Assembly: GCA_021151825.1 (NCBI GenBank)
Contig: JAGKWQ010000001.1
Span: 372,001 to 436,000, forward strand
DNA from: Cellvibrionaceae bacterium
GTDB lineage: Bacteria; Pseudomonadota; Gammaproteobacteria; Pseudomonadales; Cellvibrionaceae
DNA: 64,000 bases
Direction of reading: 5' to 3'
In this document: piece by piece, positions 25,949 to 35,465 of the stretch
Layout: each line of letters begins with the position of its first letter
How positions within the stretch are numbered: the stretch's first letter is position 1
The notes under the pieces: model-generated
What the model was told of the DNA's origin: nothing
The model's input: only the letters and a program-made list of their open reading frames with translations
Database searches by the model: none
Position numbers and translations under genes: made by a program

Positions 25949-28900
25949 ATGAAAGATTTTTTCGATTCGCAGGAAAAACACGCTGTTAAACAATCCGTTA
26001 TGAATGTTCAACAGACTCCTTTGCAACGCGCGTATCAAATTGGCTCTGCAGGAGGGTGTTATTTTTCCTGCCCTGCTTATTTATACCAGGAATATATCGT
26101 TGATAATCTGGATATTAATAAACTTCGCGTTGCTGTAGAAAAAATTCTTGAAAATCATGATGCATTGCGATCTCATCCATCAAATCAACTTGATCAAGTT
26201 ATTCTAGGCACAAAATCAAGGCGATGCTTTGAGTTTACCGATCTTAGTTCACTGACCTTCGCTGAGTTCAGGGTTCAGCATCAGGAAATGATTGACCTAA
26301 TAAAGCAAGCAGACGAACAATTTCATAACTTCTTTGTGCAGGTCTTTTTGTTTGATAAACACTATTATGTTTCAATTCTCTATAAATTATCAGCGTTTGA
26401 CGCTACCTCTGTTACGTTATGCCAAGAATATCTAACAAAACTCTATCAAGATCCTAACCATCCGCTTAAAAAATCGCATTACGGCGACTATGTCTCCAAA
26501 CTGGATAAAATGCGAAATTCGGTGGCGCACACCAAAGCAAAGGCTTTTTGGGCCAAAAAAATTGCCACCATGCCTGGTGCACCACAACTTCCTTACACTG
26601 ATACCGCGGGAAAGCAAACATCACAATTTACCCGACTTAGCAATACGATATCCGAAACCAATTATCAGAAAATAAAAGAGCTATGCATCAATAATGGTAT
26701 CTCACTTAGCTCGTTACTTTTTACTATTTACTGTGACGTATTAAGGCTTTGGTCAGAACAGAAAAATTTTACTATTAATGTAATGGTGGGGCACAGAGAA
26801 CTTGCAGACGATTATTGTTATGAAGGAGTTGGCAATTGCAGCTCAACGATATTAACAGAATCCCGTTTTAATAATGAACCGCTGATCGAAAGAGCTCGCA
26901 AGGCTTACATAGAATCCCTGATAAGTTTGAGCTTTCTCGATTATACCGGTGTTGACGTAATACGAGATTATGCGCAATACCATGAACTAAACCCAACCAA
27001 TCCGATTATGCCCATCGTCTTCACTAGCGGAATCGGCTTGGACTCCAAAAGAAATGGTTTTCTTGTGCCGATTTCCAATTGGCAAAATACGCATTGTTCT
27101 TTATCAACACCGCAGGTGCTTCTTGATCATCAAGTTTTTGATGATAGGGACGGTTTAACCTATAACTGGGACTTTGTTGAAAAAGCGTTCCCGCCTGGCC
27201 TTATTAATATAATGTTTCGCCTGTACAACACACTACTTGATGAGCTTGCAGGCAAACCTGAAATTTTGACGCAAAAATCATATATAAGAAATTATGATTT
27301 TGCTTATCAAAATGCCAATCATTTATTCACCGGGAGCAGCATAAGCAGCAGGTTGCTACATGAAGATATATACAAATCTTTCGATAAATATACGCAATCC
27401 CTGGCTATCCAGTCCGACGTAAAGACACTTACCTATGGTCAATTACATGAGCTGGTTCTGCGAACCAGCTCATATCTCATTGGCCATGGTATAGGGAACG
27501 GAGATGTAGTCTCGGTATTATGCGACAAGGGGTGGACTCAGGTTGTTGCGGTTATAGCGATTTTGTCCGTCGGGGGAGTTTATCTTCCTCTTGATAAGGG
27601 CAATCCAAAATCTCGATTAACTAAAATATTAAACAGATCAAATTGCCGCTATTTGCTCGGCGATGAAGACATTTCACTCGACGGCACACAGATTTTGTCG
27701 ATAGCTCAAGCAATGGCCTGCGAACTGGCTGGAAATATCAACCCATTCACAAGCAAGGTTACAGATCCGGCTTACATCATCTTTACCTCAGGTTCCACAG
27801 GAGAACCTAAAGGTGTGGCAATTTCACATGAGTCCGCTGCGAATACAATTGACGATGTAACGAAAAAGTTTGAAATATCCAGCAAGTCAAAAGCTATTGC
27901 ATTATCTGCATTGAATTTCGATCTCTCTGTATATGATATTTTCGGAATTCTTGGAGCAGGAGGGACGCTTGTATATCCTGAAAATACACCATATCCAGAC
28001 CCTTACCGCTGGATAGAAACCGTAAATAAATACCACGTGACAATATGGAATTCTGTTCCAGCTTATTTGCAGATGACGGTTTCTGCCTGCAAAGGTTCAG
28101 AGCTTTCTACATTAAAAACAGTGATGTTAAGCGGTGATTGGGTTAAAAAAGATTTGGTACGAAGCATAAAAAAAATGATTCCAAGGGTCGATGTTATTGC
28201 CTTGGGTGGCGCCACCGAAGCTGCAATTTGGTCTAATTATTTCTTTGCATCAACCGATACTTATAGCTCAACGCATGTGCCTTATGGCTATCCACTGGAA
28301 AACCAATTTTTATTCGTGCTCGATGAAGAACTAAAACCCTGTCCACTATGGAAAGAAGGAGATTTATATATAGGAGGAAAAGGCGTTGGCATGGGTTATG
28401 TTAATGATCCAGAGCGAACGAGGTTGGCATTTATTCCGGATGAAAAAACCCAACAGAACATCTACAAAACCGGAGATCGGGCTCGCTATATGCCTGGTGG
28501 AGTAGTAGATTTTTTGGGCAGGAAGGATTTTCAAATCAAGATTCGCGGCCACAGGATAGAACTAGGTGAAATTGACGCTGTGGCCTTGGCACATCCATGC
28601 ATTAGCACCGCAATATCATTTGTTTGCAATAAAAATCAGCATACTGCATTTATCGTTATAGCAGTTGTGATAAATGGGCACGGAGATTTACAGGAGATTC
28701 TCAATGACATTTCCTCCGAACTGCCTGATTACATGATCCCAAAGGATATTATCGAGATAAATAATCTATCGATAACAAAAAATGGAAAAGTTGATCGAGA
28801 CGCGTTGATAGCAACGTATTTATCGACGGCGAATACATCAACCTCATTGGCTCATCCAGAAAGTGAAGCGGAAAAAAGGATTTTTGAAATATGGAAATTA

Positions 28901-29854
28901 ATACTTGGAAGGGATAATTTTTCGATTGATGATGGCTTCTTTGACATCGGCGGAAATTCAATTGCAGCAGTAGATGTGCTTGTTGAACTGGAAAAGATAT
29001 ACCATAAACGATACCCAATTGACATAATATTTCAAAACCAGACTGTGAGGCAGTTAGCCAAGGCAATTTTAGAGCAGTATGTCCATAACCTATGTGCAAA
29101 ACTAAACAACGGACCGTTGGGAAATATTATCTTGCTTCCCCCTGTAGGAGGCAACCTTCTGTGTTATGAAAATTATTTAAAATATTTAACGGACTTCAAT
29201 GTTTACGGAATGTCGCTGGGCCAAGAAAAAATTGCTCAACTTTCAGATGCCGCAACGATCAGCGATATATGCGATATTTTTATCCACGTACTCATGCAAA
29301 CTGTACACTTGAAAAGTGTGATTTTATGTGGCTGGTCGATGGGCGGCGCACTTGCTTATCATATGGCACCAAGACTGGAACAGCTCGGTGTAGAAGTCAG
29401 GGGGGTGTATATGATTGACTCTTACATTGGCAAACAGAATGCTGAATACTTATCGGATGAGACTCTTGTTGAGTTATTTTTTAACGACATATTAGGCAAC
29501 CCAGGCGCTACGCTGCGGTTAGAAGAGGAGTTACAAAAGCACTCAAAATCCGCGGTATTACGAGAAAGAACAGAACTTCATCCCTACTACCAGCAGTTCA
29601 AAAAGAATTATCGTGCATTATCAAATAGCAGCACGTCTCTGGGAAACTTTGAAGGGGTAATACATTATTACAAAGCTGGCGCAGAGAAGGCAGGAAAATT
29701 TCCCGCCCTTGATTCACTCATCCAACTGGCAAACATAGGCACACAAGACATAACAGTTATTGATGATTGCAATCACTTCTCCATTCTTGAACCAGCTTTC
29801 CTCGACATAAGCACGCGAGTTATCGATAGCCTGTCCGTATGCAGTTATACTTGA
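25949..29854 (+). CDS. Single-module NRPS, Cy-A(Cys)-T-TE (copy 2)
   Basis: 1301 residues, collinear with copy 1. The Cy domain has TPLQRAYQIG and STPQVLLDHQ. The A domain has FTSGSTGEPKG and a pocket reading D-L-Y-N-M-S-L-I-W-K, essentially the known cysteine code. The T domain has GGNS and the TE has GWSMGG. The Cy active site is degenerate here too (K146-LSAF-D151). The two copies differ throughout, so the duplication is old and both are intact. Each may pair with its own ACP and acyl chain. The stop overlaps the PPTase start. Confidence 0.93.
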   Translation: MKDFFDSQEKHAVKQSVMNVQQTPLQRAYQIGSAGGCYFSCPAYLYQEYIVDNLDINKLRVAVEKILENHDALRSHPSNQLDQVILGTKSRRCFEFTDLSSLTFAEFRVQHQEMIDLIKQADEQFHNFFVQVFLFDKHYYVSILYKLSAFDATSVTLCQEYLTKLYQDPNHPLKKSHYGDYVSKLDKMRNSVAHTKAKAFWAKKIATMPGAPQLPYTDTAGKQTSQFTRLSNTISETNYQKIKELCINNGISLSSLLFTIYCDVLRLWSEQKNFTINVMVGHRELADDYCYEGVGNCSSTILTESRFNNEPLIERARKAYIESLISLSFLDYTGVDVIRDYAQYHELNPTNPIMPIVFTSGIGLDSKRNGFLVPISNWQNTHCSLSTPQVLLDHQVFDDRDGLTYNWDFVEKAFPPGLINIMFRLYNTLLDELAGKPEILTQKSYIRNYDFAYQNANHLFTGSSISSRLLHEDIYKSFDKYTQSLAIQSDVKTLTYGQLHELVLRTSSYLIGHGIGNGDVVSVLCDKGWTQVVAVIAILSVGGVYLPLDKGNPKSRLTKILNRSNCRYLLGDEDISLDGTQILSIAQAMACELAGNINPFTSKVTDPAYIIFTSGSTGEPKGVAISHESAANTIDDVTKKFEISSKSKAIALSALNFDLSVYDIFGILGAGGTLVYPENTPYPDPYRWIETVNKYHVTIWNSVPAYLQMTVSACKGSELSTLKTVMLSGDWVKKDLVRSIKKMIPRVDVIALGGATEAAIWSNYFFASTDTYSSTHVPYGYPLENQFLFVLDEELKPCPLWKEGDLYIGGKGVGMGYVNDPERTRLAFIPDEKTQQNIYKTGDRARYMPGGVVDFLGRKDFQIKIRGHRIELGEIDAVALAHPCISTAISFVCNKNQHTAFIVIAVVINGHGDLQEILNDISSELPDYMIPKDIIEINNLSITKNGKVDRDALIATYLSTANTSTSLAHPESEAEKRIFEIWKLILGRDNFSIDDGFFDIGGNSIAAVDVLVELEKIYHKRYPIDIIFQNQTVRQLAKAILEQYVHNLCAKLNNGPLGNIILLPPVGGNLLCYENYLKYLTDFNVYGMSLGQEKIAQLSDAATISDICDIFIHVLMQTVHLKSVILCGWSMGGALAYHMAPRLEQLGVEVRGVYMIDSYIGKQNAEYLSDETLVELFFNDILGNPGATLRLEEELQKHSKSAVLRERTELHPYYQQFKKNYRALSNSSTSLGNFEGVIHYYKAGAEKAGKFPALDSLIQLANIGTQDITVIDDCNHFSILEPAFLDISTRVIDSLSVCSYT

Positions 29855-30591
29855 TAAAATTTAACGATTTCCGCGATTTTATTAATAGAGATATTTTGTT
29901 TTTGAATTCAAAAACTGAAACTTCTCACGACGAAAAAAACTTCATGGAAGATAGCCAATGGAGCCGCATATTATCGCGACATTTTCTGCAGCACCTGCTT
30001 CACAAAACATTTAGCGAAAAAAAATTGGATCTTAATTTTTCCAAAAATAAACATGGAAAACCATTCATACCCGCACACCCAGAAATTAATTTTAACATTT
30101 CACACTCAGAAAATTACCTGATTATTGGCATATCCGCGTATGGCCCTATTGGAGTGGACGCAGAGTTTCTTTTACAGAAATGCGAGCAACACCTGAAAAT
30201 AGCAAAAAAATATTTTTGTGCAGCTGAGTACAATGCCATCGTAAAGTCAGAAAATCCAAAACTGGAATTTATTCGTATATGGACAGTAAAAGAGGCATTA
30301 TATAAGGCACTGGGATTAGGGCTACTCAAATCACTTTCGGATACGGAAGTTTCCTTAGGTCAGCGAAGCAGCATATCATTTGTTAAAAATGGTGCTGGTT
30401 GCCGCAATCTGAATTTGCTTTGCCTGGAACACGACGATCATTGTGTGACTATGGTGAGCCTGAACCAACCACAAGAATTTTCAGTATCCCTGGTCGCGTC
30501 CGACTTAACGACTATTCCATTACGTTACCGCACGGTATGCTCTCTACGTCAGGATTACGCATTAGCCGTCGAGAGCTTCGATGGTGGCTGA
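29839..30591 (+). CDS. Sfp-type 4'-phosphopantetheinyl transferase
   Basis: 250 residues with the Sfp motifs FNISHSENY, IGVDAE (Mg ligands D107 and E109) and W148-TVKE152-ALYK. It converts apo carrier domains to holo forms with CoA. The gene begins 16 nt inside the end of the NRPS gene, so it is coupled to it. It should serve the four free ACPs and the two NRPS carrier domains of this locus. The last ~50 residues after the core are poorly conserved in type. Confidence 0.93.
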   Translation: MQLYLIKFNDFRDFINRDILFLNSKTETSHDEKNFMEDSQWSRILSRHFLQHLLHKTFSEKKLDLNFSKNKHGKPFIPAHPEINFNISHSENYLIIGISAYGPIGVDAEFLLQKCEQHLKIAKKYFCAAEYNAIVKSENPKLEFIRIWTVKEALYKALGLGLLKSLSDTEVSLGQRSSISFVKNGAGCRNLNLLCLEHDDHCVTMVSLNQPQEFSVSLVASDLTTIPLRYRTVCSLRQDYALAVESFDGG

Positions 30592-30751
30592 TAGATTTGC
30601 GATTGAGGGCGTCTTATGTCAGTTACAATGCACAAAAATCGCTGCAGGTTTTATTAACTCGCAAGACTCCATAGCACTATCAATGGCCACTCACCAAACA
30701 ATCAACCACACATTTATTTAAACTTTTATCTTTAACTGCAGAGATATTACC

Positions 30752-30775
30752 GTTGTAGCTGTCTATTACTACAAC
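30752..30775. promoter_or_regulatory. Inverted repeat upstream of the glutathione transferase gene
   Basis: GTTGTAG and CTACAAC are separated by 10 bp, about 40 bp before the ATG at 30813. No T-run follows, so it is more like an operator than a terminator. The 220-bp gap it lies in marks the right edge of the biosynthetic locus; base composition becomes visibly more GC-rich beyond it. Confidence 0.35.
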
Positions 30776-30812
30776 CTCACTGCCCCACACTTCATATTCC
30801 GCAGGTATTCAC

Positions 30813-31511
30813 ATGCACTCAGAAACGCTGTCATTTATTCAACAACACCTCCCCCCAAAAAATCCTGCGCGAATTCAGCTTTATTCAATGGCCACGCCGA
30901 ATGGGCAGAAAGCGTCGATTATGTTAGAGGAGCTGGGATGGGAATACGATGTGCATAAGGTGGATATTACAAAAGATGAGCAGTTTCATCCGGCCTTTTT
31001 GGCGGTGAGCCCAAATAATAAAATTCCGGCGATGATTGATCCGCTGGGGCTGAATGGTGAGTTACAGGCACTGTTTGAGTCTGGGGCGATTTTGTTGTAT
31101 CTGGCGGAAAAGAGTGGGAAGTTTGTGGGGAGGGACGCGGTGGAGCGTTATCAGGCGATTCAGTGGTTGATGTTCCAGATGGGGGGGATTGGGCCGATGT
31201 TTGGGCAGGTGGGGTTTTTCCATAAGTTTGCCGGTAAGGATATTGAGGACCCGCGCCCCAAGGAGCGTTATGTGAAGGAGGCAGCGCGTTTGCTTGGGGT
31301 GTTGAACAAGCAATTGCAGGGAAAAACCTGGGTGATCGGGGATGAATTCACGATTGCCGATATTGCGATGTTCCCGTGGGTGAGCAATTTGATTGGGTTT
31401 TATGATGCAGGGGGATTGGTAGAGATGGAGCAATTCCCGGAAGTGTCGCGGGTATTGAACGCGTTTTTAGCGCGCCCTGCAGTTCAGCGGGGTATGAGAA
31501 TTCCTGCTTAG
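30813..31511 (+). CDS. Glutathione S-transferase family protein
   Basis: 232 residues: an N-terminal thioredoxin-like domain with ATPNGQKASIMLEELG and NKIPAMID, then the all-alpha C-terminal domain with FTIADIAMFPW. It resembles YfcG/YghU-type disulfide reductases (Nu class), which use glutathione. It is a single gene with no obvious partner. It is probably chromosomal housekeeping or stress defence, not part of the biosynthetic locus. Confidence 0.92.
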   Translation: MHSETLSFIQQHLPPKNPARIQLYSMATPNGQKASIMLEELGWEYDVHKVDITKDEQFHPAFLAVSPNNKIPAMIDPLGLNGELQALFESGAILLYLAEKSGKFVGRDAVERYQAIQWLMFQMGGIGPMFGQVGFFHKFAGKDIEDPRPKERYVKEAARLLGVLNKQLQGKTWVIGDEFTIADIAMFPWVSNLIGFYDAGGLVEMEQFPEVSRVLNAFLARPAVQRGMRIPA

Positions 31512-31604
31512 TTCGAATTGTTATCCAGTTCAAAATTTAAACCTTGCATTTCAAATGACAGTCTATAGAATAAAAAGCGTCACCTGATGCCATAGGAGCA
31601 CTCA

Positions 31605-31970
31605 ATGAATCCTCAAACCGCCAGTGTTTCTGACTTGGAGCTTGTGAGTAATAGTGTGATCAATGCTGCGGATGCCCTTGGTTTGGCGCGGGAGCAGCTT
31701 GCTGATGCAATAGGTGTATCCATTTCTACGGTGGACCGGATGAAGCGCGGGACGCCATCACAAGGGAAGGCGTTTGAATTATCGCTGCTGGTGATACGGG
31801 TTTATCGCTCGCTGTTTTCCATTTTAGGTGGAAACAGCGAGGCGATGCGGCATTGGATGACCACGCCCAACCACCATTTGAATGATGAGGTTCCCGGTGA
31901 ATTGATCCGCAGGGCGGACGGCTTGACGCGGGTACTTTGGTATCTGGATGCGATGCGCGGGCGTATTTAA
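31605..31970 (+). CDS. Xre/MbcA/ParS-type antitoxin (DUF2384)
   Basis: 121 residues with an N-terminal helix-turn-helix (LADAIGVSISTVDRMKRG) and a C-terminal toxin-binding region ending in LWYLDAMRGRI. It is followed by the RES toxin gene 29 bp later. In this family the antitoxin represses the operon and neutralises the toxin. Confidence 0.87.
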   Translation: MNPQTASVSDLELVSNSVINAADALGLAREQLADAIGVSISTVDRMKRGTPSQGKAFELSLLVIRVYRSLFSILGGNSEAMRHWMTTPNHHLNDEVPGELIRRADGLTRVLWYLDAMRGRI

Positions 31971-31999
31971 CCTTAACTGCACTCCCTTAAGGATACGAG

Positions 32000-32740
32000 A
32001 TGAATTTTGCCAGCCTGTTGCGCCCCCACATTATTGGCAATTGTTGGCGCGTGGTGGAGACTCAGGAAACGGCAGCCACTATGGCGATTACCCGATCTGC
32101 AGCCGAGCAGAGCCGCCTTGAAGAATTACTGGATTTATCCAAACCTAAAATCCCGGATGATTGTGCCGGTCTCTCCTATCTATTGATGACACCCTTTCGC
32201 TACCCACCACTGCGCTACGGCTCCCGCTTTGGCAGCACATGGGAACGCGGTATTTTTTACGGCTCATGCGAGTTGCAAACAGCATTTGCAGAAACCGCCG
32301 TGTACTTCTGGTTATTTCAACAAGGTCTCTCCACACTCGGACCATTGGAAAATATTCGCGACCAACGTACTGCATTTTCCGTAAAACTTTCCAGTCAGAA
32401 AGCGATTGATTTACACGCGGAAGAATTTGCAAACCAGCACGATAAAATCAGCCAGCGCGATTCATGGGACTACACCCAACAATTAGGTAAACAATTGCGC
32501 GAAGCCGGAACAGATTTTGTTCTCTATGCATCCTCGCGTTTTAGCGGCGGAAAAAATATTGCCGTGTTTTCACCACTTGCCTTTACCGATAAAGAGCCCA
32601 CCCAACAACAACTCTGGCATGTACGCTTCACGATAGAAAGTTGCGTATTTGTGCGCGCGGGTAATAGCGAATCGTTTGAGTTTCACAAAAATAATTTTTC
32701 AGTGGATGGAAAAATTCCTCACCCGGCATTGACGGCTTGA
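32000..32740 (+). CDS. RES-domain NAD-degrading toxin
   Basis: 246 residues with the RES core: R72-Y-P and RYGSRF, followed by GIFYGSCELQTAFAETAVY. RES toxins (ParT, MbcT) hydrolyse or phosphorolyse NAD+. The length fits the family and no truncation is visible. It forms a type II toxin-antitoxin pair with the upstream Xre-type gene. Confidence 0.87.
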   Translation: MNFASLLRPHIIGNCWRVVETQETAATMAITRSAAEQSRLEELLDLSKPKIPDDCAGLSYLLMTPFRYPPLRYGSRFGSTWERGIFYGSCELQTAFAETAVYFWLFQQGLSTLGPLENIRDQRTAFSVKLSSQKAIDLHAEEFANQHDKISQRDSWDYTQQLGKQLREAGTDFVLYASSRFSGGKNIAVFSPLAFTDKEPTQQQLWHVRFTIESCVFVRAGNSESFEFHKNNFSVDGKIPHPALTA

Positions 32741-32772
32741 CATATTGAATCCCTATATCCACGGAGCAGATC

Positions 32773-33696
32773 ATGATTCAACTAACCGAATTAAAAACCC
32801 TAATGCTTGCGCAAAGTACACACATTGATCGCCACCCGCACTTGAGCGCGGCCAGCGGGTTGGTGCAAGTGGGGCCATGGTTGTATGTGATTGCAGATGA
32901 TGAATTGCATTTGGGACAATTTTTGCTGGAGGGAAATGAACATGGGCAATTGCATCGTTTTTTTGCTGGCGATTTGCCTTTCGAGCACGAAGAGCGCAAA
33001 GCAGAAAAACCGGATATAGAAGTGCTTACGCTAATTCCAGGCGTCGCCAATCCAAAACAAAGTGTGTTGCTGGCGCTGGGTTCCGGGTCAAAGAAAACAC
33101 GCCGGCGTGGCGCGGTAGTCTCGTTAGATCACACTGGCAATATTTCCGGGCAAGCGGAAATGATTGATCTCTCCAATTTTTACGACTTTCTCAAACAGGA
33201 AATTGGAAAATTAAATATTGAAGGCGCCGCTGTTGTGCAGAACCAATTCTTTCTATTCCAACGCGGCAACAAGAAAAATAAATTGAATGCAAGTATTCGA
33301 CTTTCGCTCGATGACCTTTACAAAACATTATTAGCCCCGGAAAAAAACTACCAACCACACATTCATATCACCCCTTACGACTTGGGTTATATCGATAATG
33401 TTCCGCTTTGCTTTACCGATGCAACCACACTCCGCAATGGTGATATCGTATTTACCGCCAGCGCAGAAAACACCTCGGATTCCTATTTGGATGGACAATG
33501 TATGGGGTCGGCAATCGGGGTAATTAATCGCGGGGGTGATTTGGTTTTACTGGAACCAATCGATAAAACGGTAAAGCTGGAAGGTATTGAAGCGGATGAA
33601 GAAGGAAACAACATCGAACTTTTATTAGTGACCGACGCCGATGATGCGGCACATCCTGCACAGCTTTATTCGGCGAGCGTGAAATATCCGGGCTAA
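32773..33696 (+). CDS. Uncharacterised DUF6929-like beta-rich protein
   Basis: 307 residues with no signal peptide. Motifs such as LIPGVANPKQSVLLALGSGSK and short repeated hydrophobic strands suggest a beta-propeller-like fold. Similar proteins are annotated as hypothetical. The gene follows the RES toxin by 32 bp, but I see no functional link. Function is unknown. Confidence 0.6.
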   Translation: MIQLTELKTLMLAQSTHIDRHPHLSAASGLVQVGPWLYVIADDELHLGQFLLEGNEHGQLHRFFAGDLPFEHEERKAEKPDIEVLTLIPGVANPKQSVLLALGSGSKKTRRRGAVVSLDHTGNISGQAEMIDLSNFYDFLKQEIGKLNIEGAAVVQNQFFLFQRGNKKNKLNASIRLSLDDLYKTLLAPEKNYQPHIHITPYDLGYIDNVPLCFTDATTLRNGDIVFTASAENTSDSYLDGQCMGSAIGVINRGGDLVLLEPIDKTVKLEGIEADEEGNNIELLLVTDADDAAHPAQLYSASVKYPG

Positions 33697-33738
33697 TCCA
33701 AGCTGTTCGCTTACCCGCCGAGGCGCGCTTTCCTGACG

Positions 33739-34038
33739 ATGTCAAAAATTCCATGCAGGAAGCAGGACTCTTACACGGTGCAGGAAAAAGCGCACAACCT
33801 CCAACAAATCGATAATGTTATTTCCCGTCTTGAAGTACTCGACTACGATAATAAAGCCGCAGCTCACTATGGCGATAGTCGTGCATCATTAGAACGAAAC
33901 GGTACACCGATTGGCGTGAATGATTTACATATTACCGGTCATTCACGCAACGCATACCTTATTCTAGCAAAAAATAATTTACGTGAATTTGAGCGAGTAA
34001 ATGGCCTTAGAGTGGGAAATTGGCTCTCCAAACTCTAA
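33739..34038 (+). pseudogene. Remnant of a VapC-type PIN toxin
   Basis: The last ~75 residues (SRLEVLDYDNKAAAHYGD..., then GTPIGVNDLHI and NNLREFERVNGL) are the C-terminal half of a VapC toxin, including the GVNDLHIAGH-type block. The N-terminal half, which carries the first catalytic Asp, is missing; the first ~25 residues of the frame are unrelated. No VapB antitoxin gene lies upstream. It is a decayed toxin-antitoxin locus. Confidence 0.75.
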
Positions 34039-35402
34039 GCAAAAACCCGCTCCGCCCAAACCCCCAATCCCGCGGCAACGCTACCAAAGTGATCGCCATC
34101 GACGATTTCAATTTTTTCACCTAATAATTCGCGCACCAGCTTGCGGATTAACGGCGATTTGGCGCTACCACCAGTGATATAAACAATATCGGGTTTACTG
34201 CCCGCTTGTATGGTTGCCTCGTTAATCAGGTTGGCAATTTTTTGCAATAGCACATTCACAATATCTGCATAGTGTTGTGCACTGGTTTCCGGTGCCAAAT
34301 CGGTTTCGATAAAATCCAACGGGAAGCGGCAAGTATTTGCAGAAGATAATGCAATTTTCCCCAACTCCGCTTCACGCACTACGGCGAAGTTATGTTTATC
34401 TTCTCTCATTGTAGCAAAACGTTTTAACAATTCTGGCTCCAGCGTTTCGCGTTGCAGCTTTTCCAGCAGGAAACCGGTTTTTGCATCGTAAAAATCTGTT
34501 TGTGCACCGATATCATTAATCGCCATTGCATTCACAAATGGCATCAATGGCATGGGCAAACCTGTCTTTAACGGTGACAACATACCAAAAGAAGGCATCA
34601 ACGCTTTTTGTGCGAGCAATATATCAAAATCATTGCCACCGATACGCTCACCAGTATGGCCTAAAAAATCCTGTTCGCGTTGCAAGTAGCCTCTGTGAGC
34701 GGGCCCCATCAACACCATAGAACAATCGGTAGTACCACCGCCCACATCTACTACTAATACTTTTTTGTTTTCATTCAGGCGCGTTTCAAAATCAAAACCA
34801 GCAGCAAGAGGCTCAAACAAAAATTCTATTTCACGAAAACCAATTCGCTTTGCCGCTGCGGATAAAATAGCTTGTGCCTGCTGGTTGGATTCCTGTGCAT
34901 TAATACCCTGGAAATTCACCGGACGACCAATCACTACCTGCGACGCGTCGCGCTGCAAATAATGTTCTGCGCGCTGCTTTACATTGAGCATCATGGTCGC
35001 GACCAGATCTTCAAAAAAACCCACCATTTGCGGGCGCAAACCACTCGCGCCCAAAAATGATTTAGGAGACTTAATAAAATAACCTTCACCGGGTGCAGCG
35101 ATATAATGGGCGATAGCATCTGCGCCATAAAATAACCCATCGCTAACTTGCGTAATATCATGTTCCAGCTTTCCTGCACGTGATTGTGCCAACACACCGG
35201 ATCGCGCTTGTGCATAAATTTGCCGTTCTACAGGGTCTTGTAATTGCTGAGCAATCTGCTCCGCAATAAACCCGCGCTCCATTGCATACAGTGTGGAAGG
35301 TACAAATGCATCATCACCATAGAGCGGGATAAGCTCGGCCTTGCCTTGATTAATAAACGACATAGCACAATTCGATGTGCCGTAATCAAAACCTACTCGC
35401 AT
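34035..35402 (-). CDS. yegD: Hsp70-like chaperone YegD family
   Basis: 455 residues from MRVGFDYGTSN; a TTG four codons earlier is a less likely start. The phosphate-1 motif DYGTSN, the VDVGGGTTD motif and the GGSAKSP near the C-terminus are typical of the Hsp70/actin ATPase fold. It lacks the peptide-binding domain of DnaK, as YegD does. The stop overlaps the VapC remnant by 4 nt on the opposite strand. Confidence 0.88.
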   Translation of the reverse strand: MRVGFDYGTSNCAMSFINQGKAELIPLYGDDAFVPSTLYAMERGFIAEQIAQQLQDPVERQIYAQARSGVLAQSRAGKLEHDITQVSDGLFYGADAIAHYIAAPGEGYFIKSPKSFLGASGLRPQMVGFFEDLVATMMLNVKQRAEHYLQRDASQVVIGRPVNFQGINAQESNQQAQAILSAAAKRIGFREIEFLFEPLAAGFDFETRLNENKKVLVVDVGGGTTDCSMVLMGPAHRGYLQREQDFLGHTGERIGGNDFDILLAQKALMPSFGMLSPLKTGLPMPLMPFVNAMAINDIGAQTDFYDAKTGFLLEKLQRETLEPELLKRFATMREDKHNFAVVREAELGKIALSSANTCRFPLDFIETDLAPETSAQHYADIVNVLLQKIANLINEATIQAGSKPDIVYITGGSAKSPLIRKLVRELLGEKIEIVDGDHFGSVAAGLGVWAERVFA

Positions 35403-35465
35403 AACGTCTAACAACCTTCCAAATCAATATTAAAACCAATCACATTTTTAATTCGATTGATTTAT

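Noticed and set aside
30399..30674. 91-residue frame after the PPTase
   Set aside because: It overlaps the PPTase in another frame and has no ribosome site or family pattern.
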